Notes: a model not told the origin generated them from the letters alone. Shown: positions 41,089 to 49,611, counted from the first letter of the stretch. The stretch: DNA of 64,000 bases from Candidatus Limivivens intestinipullorum (GCA_018711185.1 DVIQ01000019.1:59879-123878); one strand, 5' to 3'. Numbers and translations are program-made.

Positions 41089-41136
41089 CGCAACCGCTGC
41101 GTTTAGCAGGGTTTTGGTTATGGCTTCTGAAACGTT

Positions 41137-41361
41137 TTAGTACTGCTGCATACCGCCCTGACCGGACATCTGTCTTTCCTGTGCCTCGATCATTTTTTTT
41201 ACCATATAGCCGCCAACGCTTCCGTTCTGCTTGGAAGTCAGGTTGCCGTTATATCCGTCCGTCAGAGGTACGCCGATTTCACTGGCCACTTCCATTTTGA
41301 AACGATCCAGTGCACCCTTTGCTTCCGGTACTGCCGCTGTGTTCGATGAACGATTTGCCAT
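41137..41361 (-). CDS. Small acid-soluble spore protein, alpha/beta type
   Basis: The 74-residue protein has the SASP pattern: KGALDRFKMEVASEIGV, with the germination-protease site at the EIGV peptide, and YNGNLTSKQNGSVGGYMVKKMIEAQE, the DNA-binding C-terminal half. Such proteins coat spore DNA in the A form and protect it. AAGGAGG precedes the ATG on the minus strand; the ORF track start at 41499 is a false extension. Expected to be sigma-G controlled. Confidence 0.95.
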   Translation of the reverse strand: MANRSSNTAAVPEAKGALDRFKMEVASEIGVPLTDGYNGNLTSKQNGSVGGYMVKKMIEAQERQMSGQGGMQQY

Positions 41362-41488
41362 AATAAACGCCTCCTTGTTTTCGCTTTTGTTTTTTTGTAC
41401 GGCGTTCGCCGCGGGAAATCCGCTGCGGACGCCGCCCTTTTGAGTGATCGTGAGAATCCGGCGTCTTTCACATATGCTTTTTACAAAT

Positions 41489-41543
41489 GCAATGGACATC
41501 TGGATTCTCTGGCTTTACCAGTGTCCATTGCCATGATTCATGG
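41489..41543. other. Hairpin-rich region upstream of the SASP gene
   Basis: GCAATGGACA and TGTCCATTGC (10 bp, 41489-41498 and 41522-41531), extended by CTGG/CCAG inside, make a 43-base stem-loop; the 13-bp palindrome CCATGATTCATGG follows at once, and GCAAT/ATTGC (about 41595-41610) lies nearby. The whole 568-base gap from the SASP start to mgsA also contains a long dispersed repeat (41684) and the mgsA promoter; nothing else coding is seen. Confidence 0.6.
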
Positions 41544-41683
41544 TATGTTCACGGTATCGCCGTTTCGCAATAAGCACTGCGCTTTTTGTTTCCCGCAATG
41601 TTTTATTGCAACAATAGTATGTGAAAAATCCGGATTCTTAAACTAGCAATCCATTCCTCTCCTGACAAATTGTTACAATTCTG

Positions 41684-41816
41684 TAACAGTTCAGCCCAGG
41701 TTCGCGCACATGCTGCGCGGACCGTAAGAACGTGATTCAGGAGTGCGAAAATCCCATCGCCGCAGGCGATTTCAAATGGATTTTCGCAGTTACGGTTCAG
41801 CAAGGCTGAACTGTTA
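41684..41816. repeat. Composite dispersed repeat, full-length copy (inverted)
   Basis: Read on the minus strand this matches the 3564 copy along nearly all of its length. In the plus direction it reads GTAACAGTTCAGCCCAGG, a GCGCA/TGCGC hairpin, CCGTAAGAACGTGATTCAGG, the GCGAAAATCC/GGATTTTCGC stem with ATCGCC/GGCGAT inside, and the terminal palindrome GTTACGGTTCAGC-aag-GCTGAACTGTTAC. Confidence 0.87.
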
Positions 41817-41847
41817 CACATTTCTTTTCGCTTATTAAAAAAAAGCA

Positions 41848-41877
41848 TTGTACCGGTAAAAAAACCTGTGATATAAT
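41848..41877 (+). promoter_or_regulatory. Promoter of mgsA-nptA
   Basis: TTGTAC and TATAAT are 18 bases apart, about 50 bases before the mgsA start. Confidence 0.72.
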
Positions 41878-41929
41878 GAGAAGAGCGGGCAAGTGTGAGG
41901 CCGTTTTAAACAATAGAAGAGGTGAAAAA

Positions 41930-42322
41930 ATGAATATTGGGTTTATTGCACACAACTCCAAGAAGAACCTGATCGAAGATTTTTGCCTTGCCTACAAAAG
42001 AATACTTGAAAAGCATGAGCTGTATGCCACTGGAACCACCGGACGGCATATTGAGGAAGTGACGAATCTGAAGGTGCATAAGTTTCTTCCGGGAAGCGTA
42101 GGCGGGGACAGGCAGTTTGCGGAGATGATCCAGAGAAACAGCATGGACATGGTTATATTCTTTTACAATCCGGCCATGATTAATCCCAAGGAGCCGGACA
42201 TCGATATGATATCAAAGTATTGCGACCAGTACAATATTCCGATTGCTACGAATATTGCCACGGCGGAATCCCTGATTATCGGCCTGTCCAAGGGTGATCT
42301 GGAATGGAGGGAGCATTTATGA
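41930..42322 (+). CDS. mgsA: Methylglyoxal synthase
   Basis: MgsA (130 residues) turns dihydroxyacetone phosphate into methylglyoxal and phosphate, a bypass when phosphate is short. The conserved ATGTTGRHIEE loop binds the phosphate of the substrate, GSVGGDRQFAEMI contains the catalytic aspartate, and PIATNIATAESLI follows. GAGGTG precedes ATG 41930; the ORF track start at 41876 overlaps the promoter. It overlaps the Na/Pi cotransporter gene by four bases. Confidence 0.95.
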   Translation: MNIGFIAHNSKKNLIEDFCLAYKRILEKHELYATGTTGRHIEEVTNLKVHKFLPGSVGGDRQFAEMIQRNSMDMVIFFYNPAMINPKEPDIDMISKYCDQYNIPIATNIATAESLIIGLSKGDLEWREHL

Positions 42323-43992
42323 CCATCAATGACATACAGAACCTGTTTACCTTTGCGGGTGGCCTTGGGATGTTCCTGTTCGGCATGCACAGTATGTCGG
42401 GAGGAATCCAAAAGTCAGCCGGGCAGAGAATGCAGGAGCTGCTTGGCATTTTGACGAATCATAGAGTTCTGGCGATTTTGATGGGCGCCCTGGTGACTGC
42501 GATTATCCAGAGCAGCGGGGCGACGACGGTTATGGTTGTGGGATTTGTAAACGCGGGTATTCTGACGCTGAACCAGGCGGTGGGAGTGATCATGGGCGCG
42601 AACATCGGCACCTGTATCACAGCGTGGATCGTTTCCTTAGGGCAGATTGGCGACAGCTTTCAGGCTTTGTCCCCGTCCCTGTACGCACCCCTCCTGGTAG
42701 GCATCGGCGCTTTTTTGATTATGTTCGGCAAAAAGCAGCGGACCAGAGTCTATGGAGAGATCCTGACCGGTCTGGGGCTTTTGTTTATCGGACTGGACTT
42801 TATGAAAAATTCCGCGGAAGCGTATACGGATCTCCCCATTTTTACGGATGCGTTTTCCCTTTTTGGCTCCAACCCCATCCTTGGAATCCTGATCGGTATG
42901 GTGGTGACGGGCATTATGCAGAGTTCTTCAGCATCCGTAGGAATTCTGCAGACGTTGGCGTCCACCGGCGCCTTTGTAACGGCCAGTTCGGCGATCTATA
43001 TCAGCTTGGGATCGAATATCGGTTCCTGTTTTACGGCGCTACTGTCCAGCATCGGCACGCCAAGGAACGCCAAGAGGGCCGCGGTGATTCATCTGTCTTT
43101 TAATGTGATCGGTACGATTATATTCGGAACAGCTATCTACATCTTTACCCTTTTCCGTCCTGTACTGCTTCATACCCAGATTGACAGCGTCGGGATTTCC
43201 GTTTTCCATACGGTGTTTAATATCCTTTGCACGATTCTCTTGTTCCCGTTTTCGGATAAGCTGGTTGCCCTCTCGGGTCTGCTGGTTAAGGGCAGCGATG
43301 AGGAGAGCTCGGCGGATGCCAACGAAGAGACGGTTACACTGCGCCATCTTGACGAGCGTATCCTGGAATCTCCGTCTTTCGCGGTGGAGAACGCTATTCT
43401 GGAAGTGGTGCATATGGGGAAAATCACCCTGGAGAATATGGAACGGGCCTGTGAGGCAGTGCTGACTTTTGATGAGAAAAAGATCGATCAGGTTTACAAT
43501 ACCGAAAAGACCATCAACAAAATGGAAAAGATGATTACCGAATACCTGGTAAAAATCACGAACCTTTCCCTGAATGAGGAACAGCATATGATTGTCAATA
43601 ATCTGTTCTATTCTGTCAGCGACATTGAACGGGTGGGAGACCACTCGGAGAACATCGCGGAGCTGGTGGACCGCAGGGATAAGGAGCCTATTTCCTTCTC
43701 TGAGGAGGCACGGGGAGAGCTTCGGGAAATCATGGAGGTGACAGCCTCTGCCTTCCGGTATTCCATAAAGGCCCGGGAGGACGTCAGCGCGTCGGCTGCC
43801 GCCAAGGTGGTGAAATACGAAGATATGGTAGACAATATGGAAGAAGAACTGAGGGAGCGCCATATTGAGCGCCTTTCCAAACAGCTCTGCAATCCGGAAA
43901 GCGGCGTGATTTTCCTGGATATTATCAGCAACCTGGAGAGAATTTCGGATCACGCGTACAACCTGGCCGGATACGTTATGTCTGAGCATTAA
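42319..43992 (+). CDS. Na/Pi cotransporter family protein with PhoU-like tail
   Basis: The 557-residue protein has the two QSS repeats of type II Na/Pi cotransporters (AIIQSSGATTVMVVGFVNAG at about 60, GIMQSSSASVGILQTLA at about 200) within eight or so membrane segments, and a C-terminal PhoU-like helical region (residues 350-550, DIERVGDHSENIAE and LERISDHAYNLAGYV). It is likely a sodium-driven phosphate importer of the NptA/YjbB class; export of phosphate is an alternative seen in YjbB. Coupled to mgsA and next to phoPR. Confidence 0.88.
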   Translation: MTINDIQNLFTFAGGLGMFLFGMHSMSGGIQKSAGQRMQELLGILTNHRVLAILMGALVTAIIQSSGATTVMVVGFVNAGILTLNQAVGVIMGANIGTCITAWIVSLGQIGDSFQALSPSLYAPLLVGIGAFLIMFGKKQRTRVYGEILTGLGLLFIGLDFMKNSAEAYTDLPIFTDAFSLFGSNPILGILIGMVVTGIMQSSSASVGILQTLASTGAFVTASSAIYISLGSNIGSCFTALLSSIGTPRNAKRAAVIHLSFNVIGTIIFGTAIYIFTLFRPVLLHTQIDSVGISVFHTVFNILCTILLFPFSDKLVALSGLLVKGSDEESSADANEETVTLRHLDERILESPSFAVENAILEVVHMGKITLENMERACEAVLTFDEKKIDQVYNTEKTINKMEKMITEYLVKITNLSLNEEQHMIVNNLFYSVSDIERVGDHSENIAELVDRRDKEPISFSEEARGELREIMEVTASAFRYSIKAREDVSASAAAKVVKYEDMVDNMEEELRERHIERLSKQLCNPESGVIFLDIISNLERISDHAYNLAGYVMSEH

Positions 43993-44082
43993 TTCCATGG
44001 ATTGAGTACAGAAATACAGGAAAGGAGCAGCAGGGAGGCAAAGCGGGTACAGGCCGAACGGCTGCGGAGAGGATCATGGAAC

Positions 44083-44778
44083 ATGGCAGATTTCATATAT
44101 TTGGTTGAGGATGATGACAATATCAGAGAACTGGTGGTTTACGCTCTGAAAACCGCCGGTTTCGAGGCAGAAGGCTTTCCGACAGCGGCAGCCTTTTACC
44201 GGGGGCTGGAAAAACGCCTGCCGAACCTTCTTCTGCTGGACATCATGCTGCCCGACGAGGACGGCATGAGCATATTGAAAAAGGTAAAAGGCAGCAGCCG
44301 GACAAAGAATATTCCGGTGATTATGCTGACTGCCAAATCCACGGAGTACGACAAGGTCATGGGACTGGATACCGGGGCGGACGACTATGTGACGAAGCCC
44401 TTTGGAGTTATGGAGCTTCTCTCGCGGATTCGCGCGGTGCTGCGCCGGGCAAAAACGGACGCGGGGACGGAGGACAGCCAGATTATCTCCATGGGAGATC
44501 TGGTTCTGGATACCCAGAAGCACGAGGTGCGGGTTCAGGGAAAGTCCGTGGTTCTCACTTACAAGGAATTTGAGCTTTTAAGCTATCTGATGAAAAACAA
44601 AAACATTGTTCTGACCAGGGATAAGATCCTGGATGTGATTTGGAACTATGAGTATGAGGGGGAAAGCCGCACTGTGGACGTCCACATCGGCTCCCTGCGG
44701 CAGAAGCTGGGTCCCTGCGGGAACCGGATCAAGACGGTCCGCGGCGTGGGCTATAAGCTGGAGGATCTGGAATCATGA
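44083..44778 (+). CDS. phoP: Response regulator, PhoP/PhoB type
   Basis: The 231-residue regulator has a receiver domain with the phosphoacceptor aspartate in LLLLDIMLPDEDG (about residue 52), the K of TKPF, and a C-terminal OmpR-type winged helix (EFELLSYLMKNKNIVLTRDKIL, GESRTVDVHIGSLRQKLG). It is most likely the phosphate regulator PhoP: its gene overlaps the kinase gene and the pst genes lie 5 kb downstream with PhoP-box-like repeats. The ORF track start at 44002 is an extension; ATG 44083 begins the conserved fold. Confidence 0.88.
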   Translation: MADFIYLVEDDDNIRELVVYALKTAGFEAEGFPTAAAFYRGLEKRLPNLLLLDIMLPDEDGMSILKKVKGSSRTKNIPVIMLTAKSTEYDKVMGLDTGADDYVTKPFGVMELLSRIRAVLRRAKTDAGTEDSQIISMGDLVLDTQKHEVRVQGKSVVLTYKEFELLSYLMKNKNIVLTRDKILDVIWNYEYEGESRTVDVHIGSLRQKLGPCGNRIKTVRGVGYKLEDLES

Positions 44779-46436
44779 AACGAAGGATTTATCTCAGCTT
44801 CCTGGCCCTGGCTGCCTTGACGATACTTTTGGTTTCCTGCATCTTCGCGTTTTTTTTCGGTCACATTTTCCGGCAGGAGACGGAAGCCGAGGTGACCGCC
44901 GAAGCAGAATATACGGCTGCCATCTGTGAGGAGGTTTCGGACGCGGTATCCTTCTGCAGCCGGCTTGGGGAGCGGGCGGCGTCCAGGATTACCCTGATCG
45001 GCGCGGACGGAACAGTCCTATACGACAGCAACGCGGATTCGCAGGAAATGGAGAATCACCTGGACCGGCCGGAGATTCTCCAGGCCAGAGAGGAGGGAAC
45101 GGGCATCAGCCGCAGACTTTCCGAGACCATGCGGACGGTCACCTACTACGCGGCGGTGCGGCTCTCCGACGGAAGCTTTATCCGGGTGTCGGCGGAGCAC
45201 TCCAGCGACTTTGAGATTTTCCTGAAAATTTTGCCCTATCTGCTGGCCGCGGCCGCAGTGATGATGGTGGGAGCGCTGATTACGGCCCGGTATCTGACCA
45301 GGAAATTCGTGCGAACCATCAATAAAATCGATCTGAAGCACCCGGAGAAGGAGCAGACCTTTCCGGAGCTGGCCCCTCTGCTGGATCGGATGGCTGAGCA
45401 GAACCGGCAGATCGAGCGGCAGATGGCGGATCTTCTGGAACAGGAACGAAAATTCAGCACCATCACACGAAACATGAACGAGGGCCTGATTTTGCTGGAC
45501 TCTTCGGAACGGATCCAGTTTATCAATGACAGCCTGAAAAATACTCTGGGAGCCAGCCAGATGGACTACACCGGGAAAAGCATTTCCTTATTCAACCGCA
45601 GCCATGAGATGGCGGAGATTATCCGGGCGGCACTAAAAGGGCAGGCCGGGGACGCTACGGTGACATTTTATGAGAGAAAGCTCCATATTTACGGAAATCC
45701 CGTGGTGGAGGACGGAAAGGTGACGGGCGTTGTGCTCTTCCTGGTTGACATCAGCGAGAAGGACAAGGCGGAGCAGATGCGCCGGGAATTTACGGCGAAT
45801 GTCTCCCACGAGCTGAAAACGCCTCTGACCTCCATCTCCGGATTCGCGGAGCTGATTCAGACGGGGATGGTTCAGGACGGAGACATTCCCATGTTCGCCG
45901 GGAAAATCCGGGATGAGGCGGGAAGACTGCTTGTCCTGATCAATGATATTATTAAACTGAGCCGTATGGACGAGGGCCAGAACATCCAGGCAAAAGAAGT
46001 GGTGGACCTGGCCGATGTGGGAAGAGAGGTGCAGACCCGCCTGCAGCCGGTGGCGGAGCGCCAGCACGTAAATCTGATGGTGGAGCTTTCTTCTGTGAAG
46101 CTTCTGGGCGTCCGCTCCATGTTCTACGACGCGGTATACAATCTCTGCGAGAACGCCATCAAATACAACCGGGAAAACGGCGAGGTGCTTCTGGAAATCT
46201 TTGAAAAGGAGGAGCATCCCATCGTCCGGGTTACGGATACGGGCATCGGCATTCCTCCGGAACACCAGGAGCGGATCTTCGAGCGCTTTTACCGGGTGGA
46301 CAAAAGCCATTCCCGGCAGACCGGCGGGACGGGCCTGGGTCTTTCCATTGTAAAGCATGTGGTGGAGTACCATGGAGGATATATCGAAATCCACAGCCGG
46401 GAAGGAGCCGGGACTGTGATTACGCTGCATTTTTAA
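44775..46436 (+). CDS. phoR: Sensor histidine kinase, PhoR type
   Basis: The 553-residue kinase has a first membrane segment (LSFLALAALTILLVSCIFAFFFG), an extracytoplasmic region of about 110 residues, a second segment (ILPYLLAAAAVMMVGALIT), a HAMP-like linker, a PAS domain (NEGLILLDSSERIQFIND), HisKA with the H-box FTANVSHELKTPLTSI, and HATPase_c (NLCENAIKYN, DTGIGIPPEHQERIFERFYRVD). It starts in an ATGA overlap with phoP. Confidence 0.92.
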   Translation: MKRRIYLSFLALAALTILLVSCIFAFFFGHIFRQETEAEVTAEAEYTAAICEEVSDAVSFCSRLGERAASRITLIGADGTVLYDSNADSQEMENHLDRPEILQAREEGTGISRRLSETMRTVTYYAAVRLSDGSFIRVSAEHSSDFEIFLKILPYLLAAAAVMMVGALITARYLTRKFVRTINKIDLKHPEKEQTFPELAPLLDRMAEQNRQIERQMADLLEQERKFSTITRNMNEGLILLDSSERIQFINDSLKNTLGASQMDYTGKSISLFNRSHEMAEIIRAALKGQAGDATVTFYERKLHIYGNPVVEDGKVTGVVLFLVDISEKDKAEQMRREFTANVSHELKTPLTSISGFAELIQTGMVQDGDIPMFAGKIRDEAGRLLVLINDIIKLSRMDEGQNIQAKEVVDLADVGREVQTRLQPVAERQHVNLMVELSSVKLLGVRSMFYDAVYNLCENAIKYNRENGEVLLEIFEKEEHPIVRVTDTGIGIPPEHQERIFERFYRVDKSHSRQTGGTGLGLSIVKHVVEYHGGYIEIHSREGAGTVITLHF

Positions 46437-46477
46437 GGAGGTCCCTTCGCCGTGGCCGGCGGGGGGCCTCCTTTTTT
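46435..46477 (+). terminator. Terminator after phoR
   Basis: AAGGAGGTCCC pairs with GGGGCCTCCTT (one G-U) over a GC-rich loop and is followed by TTTTTCG; the stem overlaps the phoR stop codon. Confidence 0.82.
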
Positions 46478-46507
46478 CGAAAGCTGAAAATATGGAATAG
46501 CTCCGTT

Positions 46508-47236
46508 TTACGGAAGCAAAAAATCTATGCTTTCGAAGGAAAAGCGGTCGAGGAGCTCGCCGCTTTCCGGATCGCAGACGGCGAGTTCTTCGATATGGAA
46601 AGAGTCTGCTGCTTCAAGGTATTCGTCTTTTTTTATATAGCCATCAAAACCTTCTTCTCCGCGAACTTTTATGAAACCCGGAAATTTATCTGTGTTCGTG
46701 ATACCGCAGATACTGCCGAAGGAGCTTCCCTTTGAGGTTTCATCATCTTTTTCGATGTTTTGCATGTTTTTTGCCTTTTTGGAGTCAATGCTGTACAGGG
46801 TTCCGGCATGATAGGGAATCCCTTTGTTTGGCCGTCGGATATAGAAGATAATGTCCGCGCTGTAGACGCCGGAGATCTCCTTGTCCGCGGAGAAAAAAAC
46901 GATTTCCCTGGCGCTGCGCATGCAGTAGTGGATGTGCGTGGAATAGAGAAGAGCGCCGTTGGTGGAAAAGTAGCGAATCTGTATGCCGGCAGTACCTAAA
47001 GGGATTTTTTTCCCTTTTGGGGAGGAAACGCGGATGAGGATTCCTTTCTTGGCATCCGGCGGATTAAGCTGGGAGAGAATACGGTAAGAATGCTTCCCAT
47101 AAGTGATGGATGCGTCCGCTGTCGGAATCTTTGAACGGCTTTTGGAATTTGCCGCATAGGTACAGCAGCTTTGGGTAATGCAGAGAAACAACAATAGAAT
47201 AAAATAAGAAAATCTTCTTTTTTTGCTTAAATTCAT
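46508..47236 (-). CDS. Exported protein of unknown function
   Basis: The 242-residue protein has a basic start and hydrophobic segment (KKRRFSYFILLLFLCITQSCCTYAA), i.e. a signal peptide; the two cysteines in QSCC might make it a lipoprotein, though the lipobox is poor. The mature part (ASITYGKHSYRILSQLNPPDAKKG, AGIQIRYFSTNGALLYSTHI) suggests beta strands. No known domain is recognised. It lies tail to tail with phoR and head to head with another exported unknown at 47494, close to a PhoP-like site. Confidence 0.72.
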   Translation of the reverse strand: MNLSKKRRFSYFILLLFLCITQSCCTYAANSKSRSKIPTADASITYGKHSYRILSQLNPPDAKKGILIRVSSPKGKKIPLGTAGIQIRYFSTNGALLYSTHIHYCMRSAREIVFFSADKEISGVYSADIIFYIRRPNKGIPYHAGTLYSIDSKKAKNMQNIEKDDETSKGSSFGSICGITNTDKFPGFIKVRGEEGFDGYIKKDEYLEAADSFHIEELAVCDPESGELLDRFSFESIDFLLP

Positions 47237-47324
47237 AACTTCTTCCCTATTTTACACGAGCATGAGAAATAGAATTCATAAATGTTCTAACTTTATCCTG
47301 GAAGTATATAAGCAAAAAGAGTGT

Positions 47325-47362
47325 TTAATAAAAACTTAACAATTATTAAAAACTTATTAATA
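47325..47362 (+). promoter_or_regulatory. Four-box PhoP-like direct repeat
   Basis: Four hexamers TTAATA (47325), TTAACA (47336), TTAAAA (47346) and TTAATA (47357) follow at 11, 10 and 11 bases. This is the layout of PhoP boxes (TT-A/T/C-ACA-type hexamers with about five-base spacers). The last box ends two bases before the -35 element of the next gene. Confidence 0.6.
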
Positions 47363-47364
47363 TA

Positions 47365-47393
47365 TTGTAGCACCAGAGCAGAAATGCTATAAT
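47365..47393 (+). promoter_or_regulatory. Promoter of the secreted protein gene at 47494
   Basis: TTGTAG and TATAAT are 17 bases apart, about 100 bases before the ATG. The leader holds a perfect dispersed palindrome (47427). Confidence 0.72.
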
Positions 47394-47426
47394 GCCCCTG
47401 AGAGGGATTACAGAAGATCACGAATC

Positions 47427-47455
47427 GTAACAGTTCAGCAGGGCTGAACTGTTAC
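47427..47455. repeat. Dispersed palindrome, perfect copy
   Basis: GTAACAGTTCAGC-agg-GCTGAACTGTTAC is a perfect 13-bp palindrome within the transcribed leader of the 47494 gene. Confidence 0.85.
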
Positions 47456-47493
47456 CACGAATCGCCTCCCCGGGAGGCAGAAAAGAGGTCATT

Positions 47494-48444
47494 ATGAAAG
47501 GTATGAAAAATTTGAAACGTGCCGCGCTGATTCTGGCGGCTGTAAGCTGCTGTGTTTTCTCTGGGGGTATGACGTCCAGCGCGAAAACGGCGGTTTCCGA
47601 GGAGAAGACGGTATATAAGCCTTCCGTACTGACAGAGGTAACGGCCAAGTCCAGAAAGGTGCAGGTGTACGTCTATGAAAACACAACGCTGTATGTGAAA
47701 GCGGGGAATAAACGGATTTACAAGAAAAGCTTTTCCTCGGAGGGCGTAAAACGAATTACAATTCCTGCCCAGAAAAAGGGAACGACCCTGTCTTTCTGGC
47801 TTGTGAATGAGAACAATGGCAAGAAAGGCGCCGTGGTGAAGACCAGGGTTCTGGCAAAAAATACCTCCGCCCGGGTGGAGGCTCCAAAAGTAACCCAGGA
47901 AGGACAGGACCTTCTGATTAAGGGAGAAATGGGGGACAGAGTCTATGTCCGCCAGACCAGAGGAAGCCGAAAAAACAAATGGTATCTGGTCGGAGTGATT
48001 ACCTCGAAGAGAGGACTGAAGGTCCGTGTGGAGACGCCAGATGCGGATTCCAAAACCATCCCCTGCATGGTGCGGCTGAAGGGGGCCAACGGCAAGTTCA
48101 GCAAAACGGTGACATTAAAGCTGCGTGCTTCGGATTTCCCCACAGGCGTGGAAGAGCAGAACTCCTGGGATAAGCAGACGGGGGATCTCGAACCGCAGTA
48201 TGTAAGTGGGAAGATGCGGATTGTGGAGAAAGAAGAGAACTCCCTTCTTTTGCAGGACAGCCGGGAACAGCTCTACTATGTTTCCCGGAGCGCGGTGAAG
48301 AAAATCCTTACAAGCGGCAGTCTGGAAACGTCTTTCGCCAAATTAGAGAAGGGACAGGATGTTTGGATTTACTATAACGGTGAAGTGATGGAGAGCTATC
48401 CGCTGCAAATTTCGGAAGTTTTGGAAATGATGATTGCGAAGTAA
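47494..48444 (+). CDS. Secreted protein with DUF3221-like C-terminal part
   Basis: The 316-residue protein has a signal peptide (KRAALILAAVSCCVFSGGMTSSA), then two regions of beta-strand pattern with repeated VKTRVLAK / KVTQEGQDLLIKG motifs, possibly bacterial Ig-like, and a C-terminal domain (MRIVEKEENSLLLQDSREQLYYVS, GQDVWIYYNGEVMESYPLQI) that resembles DUF3221 OB-fold proteins. The role is unknown. A PhoP-like four-box site before its promoter suggests expression under phosphate starvation. GAAAAGAGG precedes the ATG. Confidence 0.75.
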   Translation: MKGMKNLKRAALILAAVSCCVFSGGMTSSAKTAVSEEKTVYKPSVLTEVTAKSRKVQVYVYENTTLYVKAGNKRIYKKSFSSEGVKRITIPAQKKGTTLSFWLVNENNGKKGAVVKTRVLAKNTSARVEAPKVTQEGQDLLIKGEMGDRVYVRQTRGSRKNKWYLVGVITSKRGLKVRVETPDADSKTIPCMVRLKGANGKFSKTVTLKLRASDFPTGVEEQNSWDKQTGDLEPQYVSGKMRIVEKEENSLLLQDSREQLYYVSRSAVKKILTSGSLETSFAKLEKGQDVWIYYNGEVMESYPLQISEVLEMMIAK

Positions 48445-48466
48445 AAAGAGAAGGTTTCTTAACGAG

Positions 48467-48497
48467 CGCCCGCTGATCAGTCAGTGGGCGTTGTTTT
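48467..48497. terminator. Terminator of the 47494 gene, inside the end of a broken gene
   Basis: CGCCCGCTGA pairs with TCAGTGGGCG (one G-U) over TCAG, followed by TTGTTTT. The right arm covers the stop codon of the minus-strand AAA-ATPase remnant, so the truncation of that gene ends at this terminator. Confidence 0.8.
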
Positions 48498-49500
48498 CTT
48501 CAACAGCGTCAGCAAATTCGCCCCGGATTTCCTCGTTGGGAATAAAGGCGGTCTGATTTTTTTGGTCATAGGCCAAATATCCCAGATGAATCAGCAAGGT
48601 CAATACATCGTCTTTATTTCGGAACGATACCATATCGTTCTGGAAGGAGCGAACTTTGACCTTTACACGGTCACCGGAGAGTATGGAGAGAATTGCTGTT
48701 TTCAGCCCGTCAAAGTCCATATTCATAAGCGGCCGTATAGATTCGTAAGTGCCGGTATCAGACCAGTAGCTTTGAAATTCGCCCCGGAGCATAACGCTTA
48801 CAACGGCTTTGGGATTATACACATGCAAGCCAGACAGCTGGTACCCGTCATACCAGCTTTGCACTTGCGCATAATCTCTGTGGTATTGCTGGCATAATTC
48901 TCTGACTTCCTCTTCGGTAAAGCCAACATAGGGTGCCAGGATGCTTGCGTCGAGCATTGTAAATTCATCAAAATTATTTAAAGCGGACTGTGTCTTCAGC
49001 TTTTTGATCGGTAAAATACCGGTTAAATATGCAAGACAAATGAATTTCGTGCCCGTTGCGGTATTGATGCAGGATAGTGCATCGGCAAGGGATGTGACCG
49101 CGTTGGGAACCAGGCCTTTGTATTCCATCCTGAGCTCTTCCAGGACATGCTCTTTAATATAGGAAACAACATTTTCTAAGCTTCCTGACGGATCGATGCA
49201 CCATTGGACATCAAAGTGAATGACTGCGTACTTATTTAAATGCGCTTGGAAATCTTTATCCCGGCCGGTTTTTAAATGAGAAAACATTTCGCTGGAATCA
49301 CAGCCCTTGCTGTAATAAGCAGTAAGCATATCTGCCGTAATCGATTTTCCGAAACGGCGCGGCCGGCTGTTGCAGATCCATGCCTGCTTCGTGTTCAGCA
49401 CTCTGTTTGTATAACTTAATAGTTCCGATTTATCAACGTAAATTTCAGAGTTCAGGGCCACTTGAAAAGCACTGTTGTCCGGGTTTACAAATCTTCCCAT
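48481..49500 (-). pseudogene. AAA-ATPase-like / PD-(D/E)XK nuclease family, internally deleted and C-truncated
   Basis: The 339-residue remnant has the N-terminal AAA-ATPase-like signature (FVNPDNSAFQVALNSEIYVDKSELL, NSRPRRFGKSITADML). Normal members continue from the region near residue 155 with a Walker B IIDEWD segment and some 30 more residues before the LAYLTGILPIKK sensor region; here GTKF joins ICLAYLTGILP directly. They also have about 200 more C-terminal residues with a DUF1703 nuclease domain, absent here: the protein stops with EIRGEFADAVEENNAH at a terminator. AAAGGAGG before ATG 49500 is intact. Probably no ATPase or nuclease activity remains. Confidence 0.75.
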
Positions 49501-49591
49501 TTTCTCCAAAACCTCCTTTCGAAACACAGGATGTTCTTTGTCTGCTGTATCACCATTGTAACACAGGGAATCCCATATCTCAAGAAGCGCT

Positions 49592-49611
49592 GATTTTACA
49601 TTGATTTTACA
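49592..49611 (+). promoter_or_regulatory. PhoP-like box upstream of pstS
   Basis: GATTTTACA is repeated with an 11-base period (GATTTTACATT then GATTTTACAAA). TTTACA hexamers 11 bases apart fit a PhoP box. Candidate -10 sequences downstream are poor, as expected for an activated promoter. Confidence 0.55.

Noticed and set aside
44002-44082. 27-residue N-terminal extension of PhoP
   Set aside because: Receiver domains begin a few residues before the acidic pair; ATG 44083 fits, while the extension is unlike any OmpR-type start.
47276-47330. Promoter for the minus-strand exported protein gene from TAAAAT near its ribosome site
   Set aside because: A TAAAAT is present, but no fitting -35 at 16-18 bases was found, so no promoter is listed.
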